A stretch of DNA of 64,000 bases from Mycolicibacterium sp. YH-1 (GCF_022557175.1 NZ_CP092915.1:4836001-4900000); one strand, 5' to 3'; positions 18,325 through 27,545 are shown, counted from the stretch's first letter. Notes: generated from the letters alone by a model not told the origin. Translations and numbers: made by a program.

Positions 18325-19514
18325 TGACCACGACAGAGAAGCCGGTGAAGCACGACTACGAGCGCATTCCGTATCTCGTTGCCTACCAGAACACCTCGGG
18401 TGTTCGCGACGTGTACGGCGGGGTCGCCGAGCTGGTGGTGCTGGAGAGCTACCTGCTGAAACCGAAGGACAAGCCGTCAGACACCGTGCTGGTGTTCATG
18501 CACCCCATCGGTGGTGGCGCCTACCTGCCGATGATCAACGGACTGGCGCGCGCGGGACACCACGTCATCTACTGCAACAGCCGCTTCCGCGGCACCGACT
18601 CCGCCCTGCTCATGGAGAAGGTCGTCGAGGATCTGGGTGAGTGCATCAAGGACGCCAAGAACCGCTTGGGCTACTCCAAGGTGGTACTGGCCGGCTGGAG
18701 CGGCGGCGGCTCGCTGTCGGTGTTCTACCAGCAGCAGGCACAGAACCCCACCGTCACCGCAAGCCCGTCCGGTGACGGCCCCGACCTGACGAAGCTGGGG
18801 CTGATACCCGCCGACGCGATCATGTTGCTGGCCGCGCACATCAGCCGTCACGGCACCATGACCGAGTGGATGGACGCGTCGATACTCGACGAGTCCGACC
18901 CGGGAAAACGAGATCCAGAACTCGATCTGTACAACCCAGCCAACCCCAACCAGCCGCCCTACACGCGTGAGTTCCTGGACCGCTACCACGCGGCACAGAT
19001 CGCGCGAAACCGTCGAATCACGGTCTGGGTCAAGGACAAACTGGCCGAACTCAGGAACTCGGGGCGGCCCGATGACGAGTTCGCGTTCGTCGTGCACGGC
19101 ACCATGGCCGATCCCCGTTGGCTCGACCCGACCGTGGATCCCAACGACCGCGCCCCGGGCACCTGCTACCTGGGTGACCCGCAGGTGGTGAACAACAGCC
19201 CCGTCGGGCTGGCCCGGTTCTGCACGCTGCGCAGCTGGCTGTCGCAGTGGAGCTACGACGACGCCAACGGGGACGCCGTCAAGGCGGGCCCCGATATCGC
19301 CGTGCCCACACTGGTCATCGGCAACCTGGCCGATGACGCCTGTACTCCCAGCCACACCCGGCGGCTGTTCGAGGCGATAGGGCATCCTGACAAGGAGATG
19401 CACGAGATCCCCGGCGCGAATCACTACTACGCGGGCCCCGACCAACGGGACACGCTGCGCCATGCCGTCGGCGTCGTCACTGATTGGCTGCACCGGCACG
19501 GGTTGAGCCGATGA
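18324..19514 (+). CDS. Alpha/beta hydrolase
   Basis: A 396-residue hydrolase with nucleophile elbow GWSGGGS (Ser126) and a likely catalytic His in PGANHYYAG near 371. HPIGGGAYLP (60-69) may form the oxyanion hole. Start GTG 18324 shares its G with the dioxygenase stop. In this setting it may hydrolyse the product of ring cleavage (a C-C or ester bond) before CoA activation by the next gene; that role is inferred from gene order only. Confidence 0.8.
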   Translation: MTTTEKPVKHDYERIPYLVAYQNTSGVRDVYGGVAELVVLESYLLKPKDKPSDTVLVFMHPIGGGAYLPMINGLARAGHHVIYCNSRFRGTDSALLMEKVVEDLGECIKDAKNRLGYSKVVLAGWSGGGSLSVFYQQQAQNPTVTASPSGDGPDLTKLGLIPADAIMLLAAHISRHGTMTEWMDASILDESDPGKRDPELDLYNPANPNQPPYTREFLDRYHAAQIARNRRITVWVKDKLAELRNSGRPDDEFAFVVHGTMADPRWLDPTVDPNDRAPGTCYLGDPQVVNNSPVGLARFCTLRSWLSQWSYDDANGDAVKAGPDIAVPTLVIGNLADDACTPSHTRRLFEAIGHPDKEMHEIPGANHYYAGPDQRDTLRHAVGVVTDWLHRHGLSR

Positions 19515-20722
19515 GTGGGAATGTGACCGGTCCGCTGGACGGCATCCGCGTCATCGAGGTCGGCACGCTGATCTCGGGACCGTTCGCCGGCCGGCTCCTG
19601 GGTGACATGGGCGCCGAGGTGGTCAAGATCGAGCCGCCCGGTGCGCCCGACCCGCTGCGGACGTGGGGACAGGCCGAACTCGATGGGCACCACTTCTTCT
19701 GGACCGTGCACGCCCGCAACAAGAAGGCCGTCACGCTCAACCTGCGTGAGGCCAGGGGTCGTGAACTCTTCCTCGACCTCGTTGAGCGCAGCGACATCAT
19801 CGTGGAGAACTTCCGGCCGGGCACCCTGGAGAAGTGGAATCTCGGCTATGACGTTCTGCGCGAGCGCAACCGCGGCATCATCCTGGTGCGCGTCTCCGGT
19901 TACGGGCAGACCGGGCCGGACGCGCACAAGGCGGGTTACGCATCGGTGGCCGAGGCAGCCAGCGGGCTGCGCCACATGAACGGCTTCCCCGGTGGGCCTC
20001 CCCCACGCCTGGCGCTGTCCCTGGGCGACAGCCTGGCTGGCATGTTCGCCGCGCAGGGCGCACTGGCGGCGCTGTACCGGCGCACCGTCACCGGCGAGGG
20101 GCAGATCGTCGATGCCGCGCTGACCGAGGCCTGTCTGGCGGTGCAGGAGTCGACCATCCCCGACTACGACATCGGCGGCGTGGTGCGGGGGCCGTCCGGC
20201 ACCCGGCTCGAGGGCATCGCCCCGTCCAACATCTACCCAACCGCCGACGGCAGCTGGGTGGTCATCGCCGCCAACCAGGACACCGTGTTCCGCAGGCTCT
20301 GCGGCGCCATGGGCCAGCCCGAACTCGCCACCGACGATCGTTTCGCCAACCACGTCGCGCGCGGCCGCAACCAGGACGAGCTGGACAAGATCATCGGCGA
20401 CTGGGCGGCGCAGCGGCAGCCTGCCGACGTCATCTCGACGCTGTCGGAGGCCGGTGTGATCAGTGGACCCATCAACACCGTCGCCGAGGTCGTCACCGAT
20501 CCACAGATGCAGGCCCGCGGCATGATCGCCGATCACTGGGACGAACGCATTGGACGAAATGTGAAGGGTCCCGGTGTGATTCCCGTTCTGTCGCAGACAC
20601 CGGGCACCATCCGCCGCGCCGGGTCGGCACGGCCGGGCCAGCACAACGACGAGGTCTACGGCGATCTACTCGGGAGGTCGGCCGAGGAACTCGATGCGTT
20701 GCGGGCGGAGGGAGTGCTGTGA
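19511..20722 (+). CDS. CaiB/BaiF family (class III) CoA-transferase
   Basis: A 403-residue CoA-transferase. The N-terminal LDGIRVIEVGTLISGPFAG and AEVVKIEPPG are family hallmarks, and Asp173 in SLGDSLAGMF matches the catalytic Asp that forms the acyl anhydride. ATG 19511 overlaps the hydrolase stop by four bases (ATGA); an upstream in-frame ATG at 19484 is less likely. It would move CoA, often from succinyl-CoA, onto the acid made upstream. Confidence 0.88.
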   Translation: MSGNVTGPLDGIRVIEVGTLISGPFAGRLLGDMGAEVVKIEPPGAPDPLRTWGQAELDGHHFFWTVHARNKKAVTLNLREARGRELFLDLVERSDIIVENFRPGTLEKWNLGYDVLRERNRGIILVRVSGYGQTGPDAHKAGYASVAEAASGLRHMNGFPGGPPPRLALSLGDSLAGMFAAQGALAALYRRTVTGEGQIVDAALTEACLAVQESTIPDYDIGGVVRGPSGTRLEGIAPSNIYPTADGSWVVIAANQDTVFRRLCGAMGQPELATDDRFANHVARGRNQDELDKIIGDWAAQRQPADVISTLSEAGVISGPINTVAEVVTDPQMQARGMIADHWDERIGRNVKGPGVIPVLSQTPGTIRRAGSARPGQHNDEVYGDLLGRSAEELDALRAEGVL

Positions 20723-21657
20723 ATACGCTGGGTTCAATGAGCGGCCCGCCGCTGCCCGATCATGTGACGATCCGCGAGGTCTGCCTGCGGGACGGGCTGC
20801 AGATCGAGGACCCGATCCCGTTGTCGGCCAAGATCGAGCTGCTCGAGGCCGTGGTCGCCACCGGTGTCCGCGAGATCGAGGCGACGGCCTTCGTGTCGCC
20901 GTCGAAGGTGCCCGCGCTGGCGGACGCTGCGGCGCTGGCCGCCGAACTCGACCGCTTCCGGCAGTCCCACGACGTCGAGTTCTCCGCGTTGGTCGCCGGT
21001 CCCGGGGGCGCCGGACGCGCCGTGGCGGCGGGCATCGCATCGATCGAATACGTCGTGTCGGCCGCCGACGGCCACAGTCAGGCCAATGTCGGACGGTCGA
21101 CATCGGACTCCACTCACCTCATCGCCGACATCACCCGCATCGCCCACGAGAACGACGCCACCATCGAGGTGATCATCGCGACGGCATGGGACTGCCCGTT
21201 CGACGGCCCCACCGATCCGCAGCGCGTGCTCGACATCGTCACCGCCGCGGTTGAGATCGGCGCCGACCGGATCGCCATCGCCGACACCATCGGAACGACG
21301 ACACCGCGGCGGGTGAGCACGCTGATCGAGACCATCCGCCCCATCGTCGGCGACCTGCCACTGGGGGCGCACTTCCACAACACCCGCGGAGCGGGCCTCG
21401 CCAGCGCGTACGCCGCCGTCACGGCCGGGATCACCCGGCTGGACTCCTCGGTCGGCGGCCTGGGCGGCTGTCCGTTCGCCCCCGGGGCCAGCGGCAACAT
21501 CGCCACCGAGGACCTCGTCTACATGTTGCGAGACAGCGGGATCGGTGTCGACGTCGACCTCGTGGCCGCGATCGATGCCGCCGCCGTCGCCCAGCGCGTC
21601 GTCGGACACGACCTTCCCAGCGCGCTGCTGCGCGCCGGCGATCGTATCAGGGGCTGA
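20719..21657 (+). CDS. Hydroxymethylglutaryl-CoA-lyase-like aldolase
   Basis: A 312-residue TIM-barrel enzyme of the HMGL family. REVCLRDGLQIED (about 18-30) holds the metal-binding Asp, GAHFHNTRG the metal His pair, and GGLGGCPFAPGASGN near 250 the mobile-loop Cys. All residues needed for retro-aldol cleavage of a 3-hydroxy-3-alkyl-acyl-CoA to acetyl-CoA plus an oxoacid are present. Start GTG 20719 is backed by GGAGGGAG and overlaps the CoA-transferase stop by four bases. It likely acts on the CoA ester made by that transferase. Confidence 0.88.
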   Translation: MNTLGSMSGPPLPDHVTIREVCLRDGLQIEDPIPLSAKIELLEAVVATGVREIEATAFVSPSKVPALADAAALAAELDRFRQSHDVEFSALVAGPGGAGRAVAAGIASIEYVVSAADGHSQANVGRSTSDSTHLIADITRIAHENDATIEVIIATAWDCPFDGPTDPQRVLDIVTAAVEIGADRIAIADTIGTTTPRRVSTLIETIRPIVGDLPLGAHFHNTRGAGLASAYAAVTAGITRLDSSVGGLGGCPFAPGASGNIATEDLVYMLRDSGIGVDVDLVAAIDAAAVAQRVVGHDLPSALLRAGDRIRG

Positions 21658-21663
21658 CCGACC

Positions 21664-22281
21664 GTGGCACCGGACACGCTCACCCCGAAGGGCCGCCAGA
21701 CCCGTGACGCCATTGAACTCGCGGCGCGAAAACTGTTCGCCGAACGCGGTTTCCATGGCACGACCCTGGCAGACATCACGTCGGCGGCGGGCAGGTCACC
21801 AGCGGCGTTCTACCGGTACTACGACGACAAGGAGGACCTGTTGGCGGTGCTGGCCGAGTCCTTCCTGCGTGACGTCGTTGCACCCCTCGGCTCGCAGGTG
21901 CATCTGCCGGACTCCCCCGAGGACACCGACTTCTTCGTCTCGGTGGTGACGGGTTACTGGAACATGTTCAAGCAGAACATCGGCATCATGGTCGCCGTCG
22001 ATCAGCTCGCCTCCGCTCAGGAGCGGTTCTCCGCCCTGCAGAACGAGTTCCGCAGGTTCGGCATCGACATCGTGCGCGCCTCTGTCCTGCGGGCACAGGA
22101 GCAGGGTTACGGCGCCGACCTCGACCCCGAGCACACCGCGCTGGCGATCTCGTTGCTCTTCGAGCGGTTCACCACCGTCTACCTCCGGTCAGACGCGCCG
22201 ACGTTGGGGGTTCAGACCACCGACGCCGACGCCATCAAGACGCTCTCCACCATCTGGAAGAAAACCCTCTACGGCTTCTAA
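21664..22281 (+). CDS. TetR family transcriptional regulator
   Basis: A 205-residue TetR protein with the helix-turn-helix at about 30-52 (TLADITSAAGRSPAAFYRYYDD). It starts at GTG 21664, seven bases after the HMGL-like gene, and is embedded in the operon. It is the likely sensor of a pathway intermediate, possibly an acyl-CoA, acting at the repeat at 17179-17198. Confidence 0.87.
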   Translation: MAPDTLTPKGRQTRDAIELAARKLFAERGFHGTTLADITSAAGRSPAAFYRYYDDKEDLLAVLAESFLRDVVAPLGSQVHLPDSPEDTDFFVSVVTGYWNMFKQNIGIMVAVDQLASAQERFSALQNEFRRFGIDIVRASVLRAQEQGYGADLDPEHTALAISLLFERFTTVYLRSDAPTLGVQTTDADAIKTLSTIWKKTLYGF

Positions 22282-22292
22282 GGAGAATCACT

Positions 22293-23534
22293 GTGGATTT
22301 CGCTCTGCCCGAACATCTCCCTGCTCTGCTCGCCGAGATGGACGCCTTCATCGAGGCGGAGATCAAACCTCTAGAAGCCGAGCACATGCAGTACTTCGAC
22401 CAGCGCCGGGAGTACGCGCGAACCGACTGGGAGAATGGCGGCATTCCGCAGCGGGCGTGGGAGGATCTGCTCGACGAGATGCGCCGTCGCGCCGACGCGG
22501 CGGGCTGGCTGCGCTATGGCCTGCCGTCGCGCTTCGGCGGACGCGATGGCACCAACCTCGACATGGCCGTGATCCGGGAGCACCTGGCGCACAAGGGGCT
22601 CGGCCTGCACAACGACCTGCAGGACGAGTCGTCGATCGTCGGTAACTTCCCGCAGGTCATCATGATGGACCGGTTCGGCACCGACGAGCAGAAGCGTGAG
22701 TGGGGCGAAGCGCTGCTCACCGGCGAACGATCGATGGCGTTCGGGCTCTCCGAACCCGCCCACGGTTCGGATGCGACGTGGCTGGAGACCACCGCCGTCG
22801 CCGATGGCGACGGCTGGGTGATCAACGGGACCAAGCGCTGGAACACCGGTGTGCACCGCGCCACCCATGACCTGGTCTTCGCCCGCACATCGGGTGAGGC
22901 GGGGCAGGCCACCGGCATCACGGCGTTCCTGGTGCCCTGCGACTCACCGGGTTTCACCGTGCCGTTCTACTGGTGGACGTTCAACATGCCCACCGACCAT
23001 GCCGAGGTCGTGCTCTCCGACGTCCGGGTGCCGGCTGACGCCGTGCTCGGCGAGGTGGATCACGGTCTCGAAGTCGGCCAGACCTTCCTGCATGAGAACA
23101 GGATTCGGCAGGCGGCCAGCAGCCTGGGTGCCGCCCAGTACTGCATCGACCGGGCCGCCCAGTACGCCTCCGAACGCGTGGTGTTCGGCAAACCCCTCGC
23201 CGTGAACCAGGCCGTGCAGTGGCCGCTGGTGGAACTGCAGACCGAGGCGCAGATGGTGCGCCTTCTGGTCCGCTATGCCGCATGGCACCTGGACCGCGAC
23301 CACCACATGGAGGTGTCGGACAAGGTGTCGATGGCCAATTACCGCGCCAACCGTCTGGTGTGCGAGGCCGCCGACCGGGCCATGCAGGTGCACGGCGGCC
23401 TCGGCTACAGCCGGCACGAGCCGTTCGAGCACATCTACCGCCACCACCGCCGCTACCGGATCACCGAGGGAGCCGAGGAGATCCAGATCCGACGTGTCGC
23501 GCAGCGGATGTTCAAGTTCGGCTCGCGCAAGTGA
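22293..23534 (+). CDS. Acyl-CoA dehydrogenase (ACAD10/11-like, LvaC-like)
   Basis: A 413-residue ACAD. MAFGLSEPAHGSDATWLET is the FAD/substrate block, and HGGLGYSRHEPFEHIYRHHR with TEGAEEIQIRRVAQRMF forms the C-terminal FAD region. The His-rich EHIYRHHRRYRI end is typical of the ACAD10/11 branch. GTG 22293 has a strong AAGGAG upstream. It is followed with a four-base overlap by an APH-type kinase and then a small DUF6285-like protein, the same trio as in the levulinate (lva) system, where the ACAD-like enzyme removes phosphate from a 4-phosphoacyl-CoA during isomerisation to the 3-hydroxyacyl-CoA. Simple dehydrogenase activity cannot be excluded. Confidence 0.8.
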   Translation: MDFALPEHLPALLAEMDAFIEAEIKPLEAEHMQYFDQRREYARTDWENGGIPQRAWEDLLDEMRRRADAAGWLRYGLPSRFGGRDGTNLDMAVIREHLAHKGLGLHNDLQDESSIVGNFPQVIMMDRFGTDEQKREWGEALLTGERSMAFGLSEPAHGSDATWLETTAVADGDGWVINGTKRWNTGVHRATHDLVFARTSGEAGQATGITAFLVPCDSPGFTVPFYWWTFNMPTDHAEVVLSDVRVPADAVLGEVDHGLEVGQTFLHENRIRQAASSLGAAQYCIDRAAQYASERVVFGKPLAVNQAVQWPLVELQTEAQMVRLLVRYAAWHLDRDHHMEVSDKVSMANYRANRLVCEAADRAMQVHGGLGYSRHEPFEHIYRHHRRYRITEGAEEIQIRRVAQRMFKFGSRK

Positions 23535-24508
23535 GTCCCGGGGAACTCGCTCGCACGCTGGCCGCGGTGCTGGCTCCCTCCCTCGGTGAGGTCCGGGTGG
23601 ACAATCTGAGGGTGCTCACGGGTGGCGCCAGCCGGGCGACGTGGGCGTTCGACGCAGCGACGGGTTCCGGTTCGCGTCCGCTGATCCTGCGCATCGGGCC
23701 ACCCGACGAGCTCCACGCGGGTATGGAACTCGAAGCCGCGGCGCTGACCAGGGCAGGCGCCGAAGGCGCGCCGGTGCCGACCGTGCTGGTCGCATCCAAT
23801 TCCGATGCCGCGCTGGGTAATCCATTCCTGGTCTGCGACTTCATCGGCGGCGAGACAATCGTCAGACGGATCCAGCGAGCGATCGACGACGAATCCCGCG
23901 ACAGCCTGCTCACGCAGTGTGCCGACGCGCTGGCGGCCATCCACCGGGCGGACCCCAACGGGATCGCTTTGACTGCCGCCGACCCTCTGGAGGAGTGGCA
24001 CGCTCAACTCGACGAGATGGGCGACACCACGGCCACGTTCGAATGGGCCGTCCGCTGGCTCGCCGCCAACCGGCCGCCGGCGTCCCCGAAGGTGCTGGTG
24101 CACGGCGACTTCCGGATGGGCAACCTCATCATCGACACCGATGCCCGACCCGCCCGGCTCGCGGCGGTGCTGGACTGGGAACTCACACACTCCGGCGAGG
24201 TCTACGAGGATCTCGCGTGGTTCTGCATCAGGGCCTGGCGATTCGGTGCCCCGCGCAGCCTCGGCGCGGGTGGGCTCGGCAGCATCGAGAACTTGCTACG
24301 CGCCTACGAGGCGGCGTCGGGCAGCACGCTGGACCGCGTGGCCATGCACTGGTGGCTGGTGCTGTCCACATTGCGATGGGGCGTCATCTGCCGATATCAG
24401 GCGCAGCGCCACCTCTCGGGCCAGACACCGTCGGTCGAACTCGCCGCGATAGGCCGCCGGGTGTGCGAGACCGAGTTCGATCTGCTGACCCTGCTGGAGG
24501 TGTCATGA
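23531..24508 (+). CDS. APH-type phosphotransferase (LvaA / ACAD10-11 kinase-domain-like)
   Basis: A 325-residue protein-kinase-fold phosphotransferase. The catalytic loop HGDFRMGNLIID and the metal site LDWELTHSGEVYEDLAWF are complete; the N-terminal VLTGGASRATWAF is the nucleotide loop. In the lva pathway and in vertebrate ACAD10/11 such domains phosphorylate the 4-hydroxyl of an acyl-CoA. GTG 23531 overlaps the ACAD stop by four bases. A longer in-frame extension to 23219 lies inside the ACAD gene and is rejected. Confidence 0.83.
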   Translation: MSPGELARTLAAVLAPSLGEVRVDNLRVLTGGASRATWAFDAATGSGSRPLILRIGPPDELHAGMELEAAALTRAGAEGAPVPTVLVASNSDAALGNPFLVCDFIGGETIVRRIQRAIDDESRDSLLTQCADALAAIHRADPNGIALTAADPLEEWHAQLDEMGDTTATFEWAVRWLAANRPPASPKVLVHGDFRMGNLIIDTDARPARLAAVLDWELTHSGEVYEDLAWFCIRAWRFGAPRSLGAGGLGSIENLLRAYEAASGSTLDRVAMHWWLVLSTLRWGVICRYQAQRHLSGQTPSVELAAIGRRVCETEFDLLTLLEVS

Positions 24509-24852
24509 CGGGACTGCACAACCGGCCCACCGCCGCCGAGCTGGTCGCCGCGGTCGCCGAGTTCCTGGAGGGCGAGGTCCGTCAGGCCACTGGGCCCGAT
24601 GGCCTGCTCGCCGACGCCGGAGCCGTCAACTTCCACGCCCGGGTCGCCGCCAATGTGCTGCGCACGGTCGAGCGCGAACTGCTCGACGACAGTGCGACGC
24701 CGGACCTACTCGGCTTCCCCGACGAGGCCGCGCTGGCCGCCGCGATCCGACGTGGTGACCTCGACGAGCGCAGCGCGGAGGTCGCACCCGCACTGCGCGA
24801 ACTGGTGCTGTATCGGCTCGCCGTGTCTCACCCCGGATATGAGAACGAGTAA
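24505..24852 (+). CDS. Small DUF6285-like partner protein (LvaB-like)
   Basis: A 115-residue, helix-rich acidic protein with NFHARVAANVLRTVERELL in the centre. Small proteins of this type sit next to APH-like kinase and ACAD genes in many actinobacteria and proteobacteria; LvaB, which is needed by the LvaA kinase, is the known analogue. ATG 24505 overlaps the kinase stop by four bases. It ends the operon, converging on a methyltransferase gene five bases away. Confidence 0.7.
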   Translation: MTGLHNRPTAAELVAAVAEFLEGEVRQATGPDGLLADAGAVNFHARVAANVLRTVERELLDDSATPDLLGFPDEAALAAAIRRGDLDERSAEVAPALRELVLYRLAVSHPGYENE

Positions 24853-24856
24853 CGAC

Positions 24857-25483
24857 TCACAGACACCGGGCCCGCGCCAACCAGGCGGGCTCGTCAACGA
24901 GTGCGCCGACGGGAAGCCCTATGGCCTCGGTGTGAGCCTGGCCGACGACACCGCGGTAGGTCGTGGTGTCGAGCGCCTCCAAGTCCCAGCCGTGTGCGAA
25001 CGCAGTGCGAATCTGCGCCTCGCTGACCTGAGGTCCAAAGCCGCGTCCCGCATCCGACAGCGCGAGCACGTGAGCGTGACCGCCCGGCTTGAGCGCGCCG
25101 TGCAGGCTCGCGACGTAGCGAGCCCGGTCGTCGTCGCCGAAGATGTGAAACAGTGCGCTGTCCAGGATCGTGTCGTATCCGCCGTCGGCGGGGAGGTTCA
25201 TCGCGTCACCCACGTCGAAACGCGCCTCGACGTTCTTGGCCGCGGCGTTCGCACGCGCCTGGTCGACTGCGCTGGCGACGTAGTCGATGCCGAGCACGTC
25301 GTAGCCCAGTCCGGTCAGCAGGATCGTGTGCTCGCCGAGGCCACAGCCGACGTCGAGGATCCTCCCGCTGATCCGGCCGGTGTGTTCGAGCGCGACGATC
25401 GCGGGTTGCGGCTCGCCAATGACCCAGGGTGCCGTCCGTGTCTCGTAGGCCTCGCTGAACCTGTCCTTTGCTGGTGTGGTCAT
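24857..25483 (-). CDS. Class I SAM-dependent methyltransferase
   Basis: A 208-residue methyltransferase. Motif I is ILDVGCGLGEHT (about 42-53), followed by DVLGIDYVASAVDQAR and the motif IV region GGYDTILDSALFH. The ATG at 25481-25483 is preferred over an upstream TTG (25504). The substrate is unknown. It is divergent from the SnoaL-like gene at 25537. Confidence 0.83.
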   Translation of the reverse strand: MTTPAKDRFSEAYETRTAPWVIGEPQPAIVALEHTGRISGRILDVGCGLGEHTILLTGLGYDVLGIDYVASAVDQARANAAAKNVEARFDVGDAMNLPADGGYDTILDSALFHIFGDDDRARYVASLHGALKPGGHAHVLALSDAGRGFGPQVSEAQIRTAFAHGWDLEALDTTTYRGVVGQAHTEAIGLPVGALVDEPAWLARARCL

Positions 25484-25536
25484 GACGCCAGTCTGCTTCC
25501 TCAACCAAACTTGAGGTCAACCAACGAGAGGAACAC

Positions 25537-25908
25537 ATGAGCACTGACGTGGCGGCCAAACTCTTCAGCGCGATCGAGGCCGGCGACTACGAGACGGTCG
25601 CGGGCATGTGGGCCGACGACGTCCTGGTCTGGCACAGCGGCGACACCGCCGACAACGACCGCGTCAGGGCGCTCAAGGTGATCCGCTGGTTCATCAACGT
25701 GACGACAGCGCGGCGCTACGAGATTCTCGACCGTCACCACTTTGACGGCGGATTCGTGCAGCAGCACCTGCTCCACGCGGACGGGACCAACGGTGAATCG
25801 ATCGATTTGCGGGTATGCATCGTGATCAAGGTGGGAGCCGACGACCTGATCACCCGTATCGACGAATACTTCGACCCGGCCGATATGGCCCCCCTGATGA
25901 ATCGGTGA
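25537..25908 (+). CDS. SnoaL-like / NTF2-fold protein
   Basis: A 123-residue protein with the cone-shaped NTF2/SnoaL pattern: N-terminal helices (VAAKLFSAIEAGDYETVAGMWADDVLVWHSG), then strands ending ITRIDEYFDPADM. Such proteins are isomerases, cyclases or ligand binders. The start ATG has GAGAGGA before it. It lies 10 bases upstream of the YceI gene, so the two are probably co-transcribed. No specific activity can be given. Confidence 0.78.
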   Translation: MSTDVAAKLFSAIEAGDYETVAGMWADDVLVWHSGDTADNDRVRALKVIRWFINVTTARRYEILDRHHFDGGFVQQHLLHADGTNGESIDLRVCIVIKVGADDLITRIDEYFDPADMAPLMNR

Positions 25909-25918
25909 GGAGCGGATC

Positions 25919-26431
25919 ATGGCGATGAGCGACTGGGCGGGTAGCTGGCAGCTGGACCCGCAGAGGTCGGAGGTCACCTTCCGCAGCCCCACGATGTGGG
26001 GCCTGTCCAAGGTCAAGGGCACGTTCACCGAGGTCGACGGCACCGGGAGGGTAACGGCACCCGGTGCGGTCGACGGACGCCTCCGCATACACGCGGCATC
26101 TGTGCGCACCGGCATTCGCAAGCGCGACGAGCATCTGCGGTCGGCCGACTTCTTCGACGTGGCCGAACACCCGACCATCGACGTGGTGGTTCACGCCGAC
26201 GGCGCGACCAGAACGAACACCGTCGAACTGCACGCCGGGATGACCATCAGGGGTATCGAGCGGCCAGTCGACCTGCAGGTCGACATCGAGGAACTCCCCG
26301 ACGGTGCGTTGCGCGTGGTGGCGCGGGCGGAGTTCGACCGCAGCGAGTTCGGCGTGAACGGGAATCTGATCGGCATGATGGGCGACATCACGAAGGTCGA
26401 AGCGGCCGCGGTGTTCGTCAAGCAGCCGTAG
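25919..26431 (+). CDS. YceI family protein
   Basis: A 170-residue lipocalin-like YceI domain, from WQLDPQRSEVTFRSPTMWG through KRDEHLRSADFFDVAEHPTID to FDRSEFGVN. The family binds isoprenoid or amphiphilic ligands. No signal peptide is visible, so this copy is cytoplasmic. It starts at ATG 25919 (MAMSDW); ATG 25925 is also possible. Confidence 0.88.
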   Translation: MAMSDWAGSWQLDPQRSEVTFRSPTMWGLSKVKGTFTEVDGTGRVTAPGAVDGRLRIHAASVRTGIRKRDEHLRSADFFDVAEHPTIDVVVHADGATRTNTVELHAGMTIRGIERPVDLQVDIEELPDGALRVVARAEFDRSEFGVNGNLIGMMGDITKVEAAAVFVKQP

Positions 26432-26441
26432 CATCGTTGTC

Positions 26442-26864
26442 GTGCCCTCCGGAGTGGACCCAGCCGCAGACCCTGCAGGCAGCATCCGGATTCTTGTCTA
26501 CAGCGACAACGCCCGGACCCGTGACCAGGTGCGCTCCGCCCTGGGCAAGCGGGTACACCCGGACCTACCGGAATTGACGTACCTCGACGTGGCGACCGCG
26601 CCCGTGGTCGTGTCCACGATCGGCGAGGGCGGCATCGACCTGGCGATCCTCGACGGTGAGGCCGCTCCGGCGGGCGGTATGGGACTGGCCAAACAGCTCA
26701 AGGACGAGGTGGCCGACTGCCCGCCGATCCTGCTGCTGACGGGCCGACCCGACGACGCGTGGCTGGCTTCCTGGTCCCGGGCGGAGGCTGCGGTCTCGCA
26801 TCCGATCGACCCGATCCGACTCGGTGAGGCGGTCGCCGCACTGCTCCGCACACTGGTCAATTAA
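26442..26864 (+). CDS. Response-regulator receiver-domain protein (Rv3143-like)
   Basis: A 140-residue stand-alone receiver domain with no output domain. The phospho-acceptor is Asp71 in LAILDGEAAPAGGMG, an acidic residue is at 22 (YSDNARTRDQVRSAL), and the switch Thr is in LLLTGR. The usual Lys of the last strand is replaced (VSHPIDP). Sequence and position match M. tuberculosis Rv3143, which normally lies close to nuoA and has been reported to interact with Complex I. Here 36 kb of other genes separate it from nuoA. Start GTG 26442. Confidence 0.85.
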   Translation: MPSGVDPAADPAGSIRILVYSDNARTRDQVRSALGKRVHPDLPELTYLDVATAPVVVSTIGEGGIDLAILDGEAAPAGGMGLAKQLKDEVADCPPILLLTGRPDDAWLASWSRAEAAVSHPIDPIRLGEAVAALLRTLVN

Positions 26865-27545
26865 CCAGCACGAAACACTCTGCGGCCGTTCACTCTTCGC
26901 GTTCGTCGCGTTGAGGGATCCAGCCCCGCAGTGACACTTCCGATCCTATCCAAAAGTTCGGTTCTCAGATCCTGCGACATATGGCTGGGTCCTGAACTAG
27001 CGCGATGCAACTCAGAGGGTCATTCCCGCAAGCCCAGCCACTTAGCGCCACATCTTCAAGACCCGTTCGTGATCTGCCCTGCCGAGTCGGCGCGGAACTT
27101 AGCCGGTTTGGTGTGATCCGCGCGAGTTGCCCTGATCGGGGACTGTGGCCGTAACACTCGCGGTGTTCTACGGGTCGAGAATCGGCCGGGATTGCCCGAG
27201 TTCAGGTGTGTTCGACGGGAGTCTGCTTCACGGACACGTACCGTCCCGCCGGATCACGATTCAGGATCCGCACCCCAGGTCCACCGCGCGGCAACCGCGA
27301 CAGACCAACCGGCACGGGCGGCCGTCATTGCCCAAGTCAAGGGAGCGTCGGCTAGGAAGACAACCCACGCTCGACGGGTGCAGACGCGCTCGGATAGGGC
27401 ACGCGGGCGATTCCCCCGGAGGGACAGGACAGGGTGGACGGCTAGGCCGGAGATCTCCCGCAATCATTCGGGTAGAGCAGGCGCGCGGCCAGTGTTGTCG
27501 ATGCCTACGTAGGGGCCGTTGACACCGGCGGTCATTGTTGACGCC
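26865..27545. other. Gene-free stretch at the left end of the accessory region
   Basis: About 680 bases with short frames on both strands but no recognisable domain, tRNA or terminator. Codon use in the frames is irregular and base composition looks less biased than in the preceding gene. It probably holds degraded sequence at the island boundary. Confidence 0.5.

Noticed and set aside
26865..27545. tRNA or attachment site at the left edge of the accessory region
   Set aside because: I looked for cloverleaf-like arms and a CCA-end or T-loop consensus and found none; no direct repeat with the right edge near 62.4-62.8 kb was noticed either.
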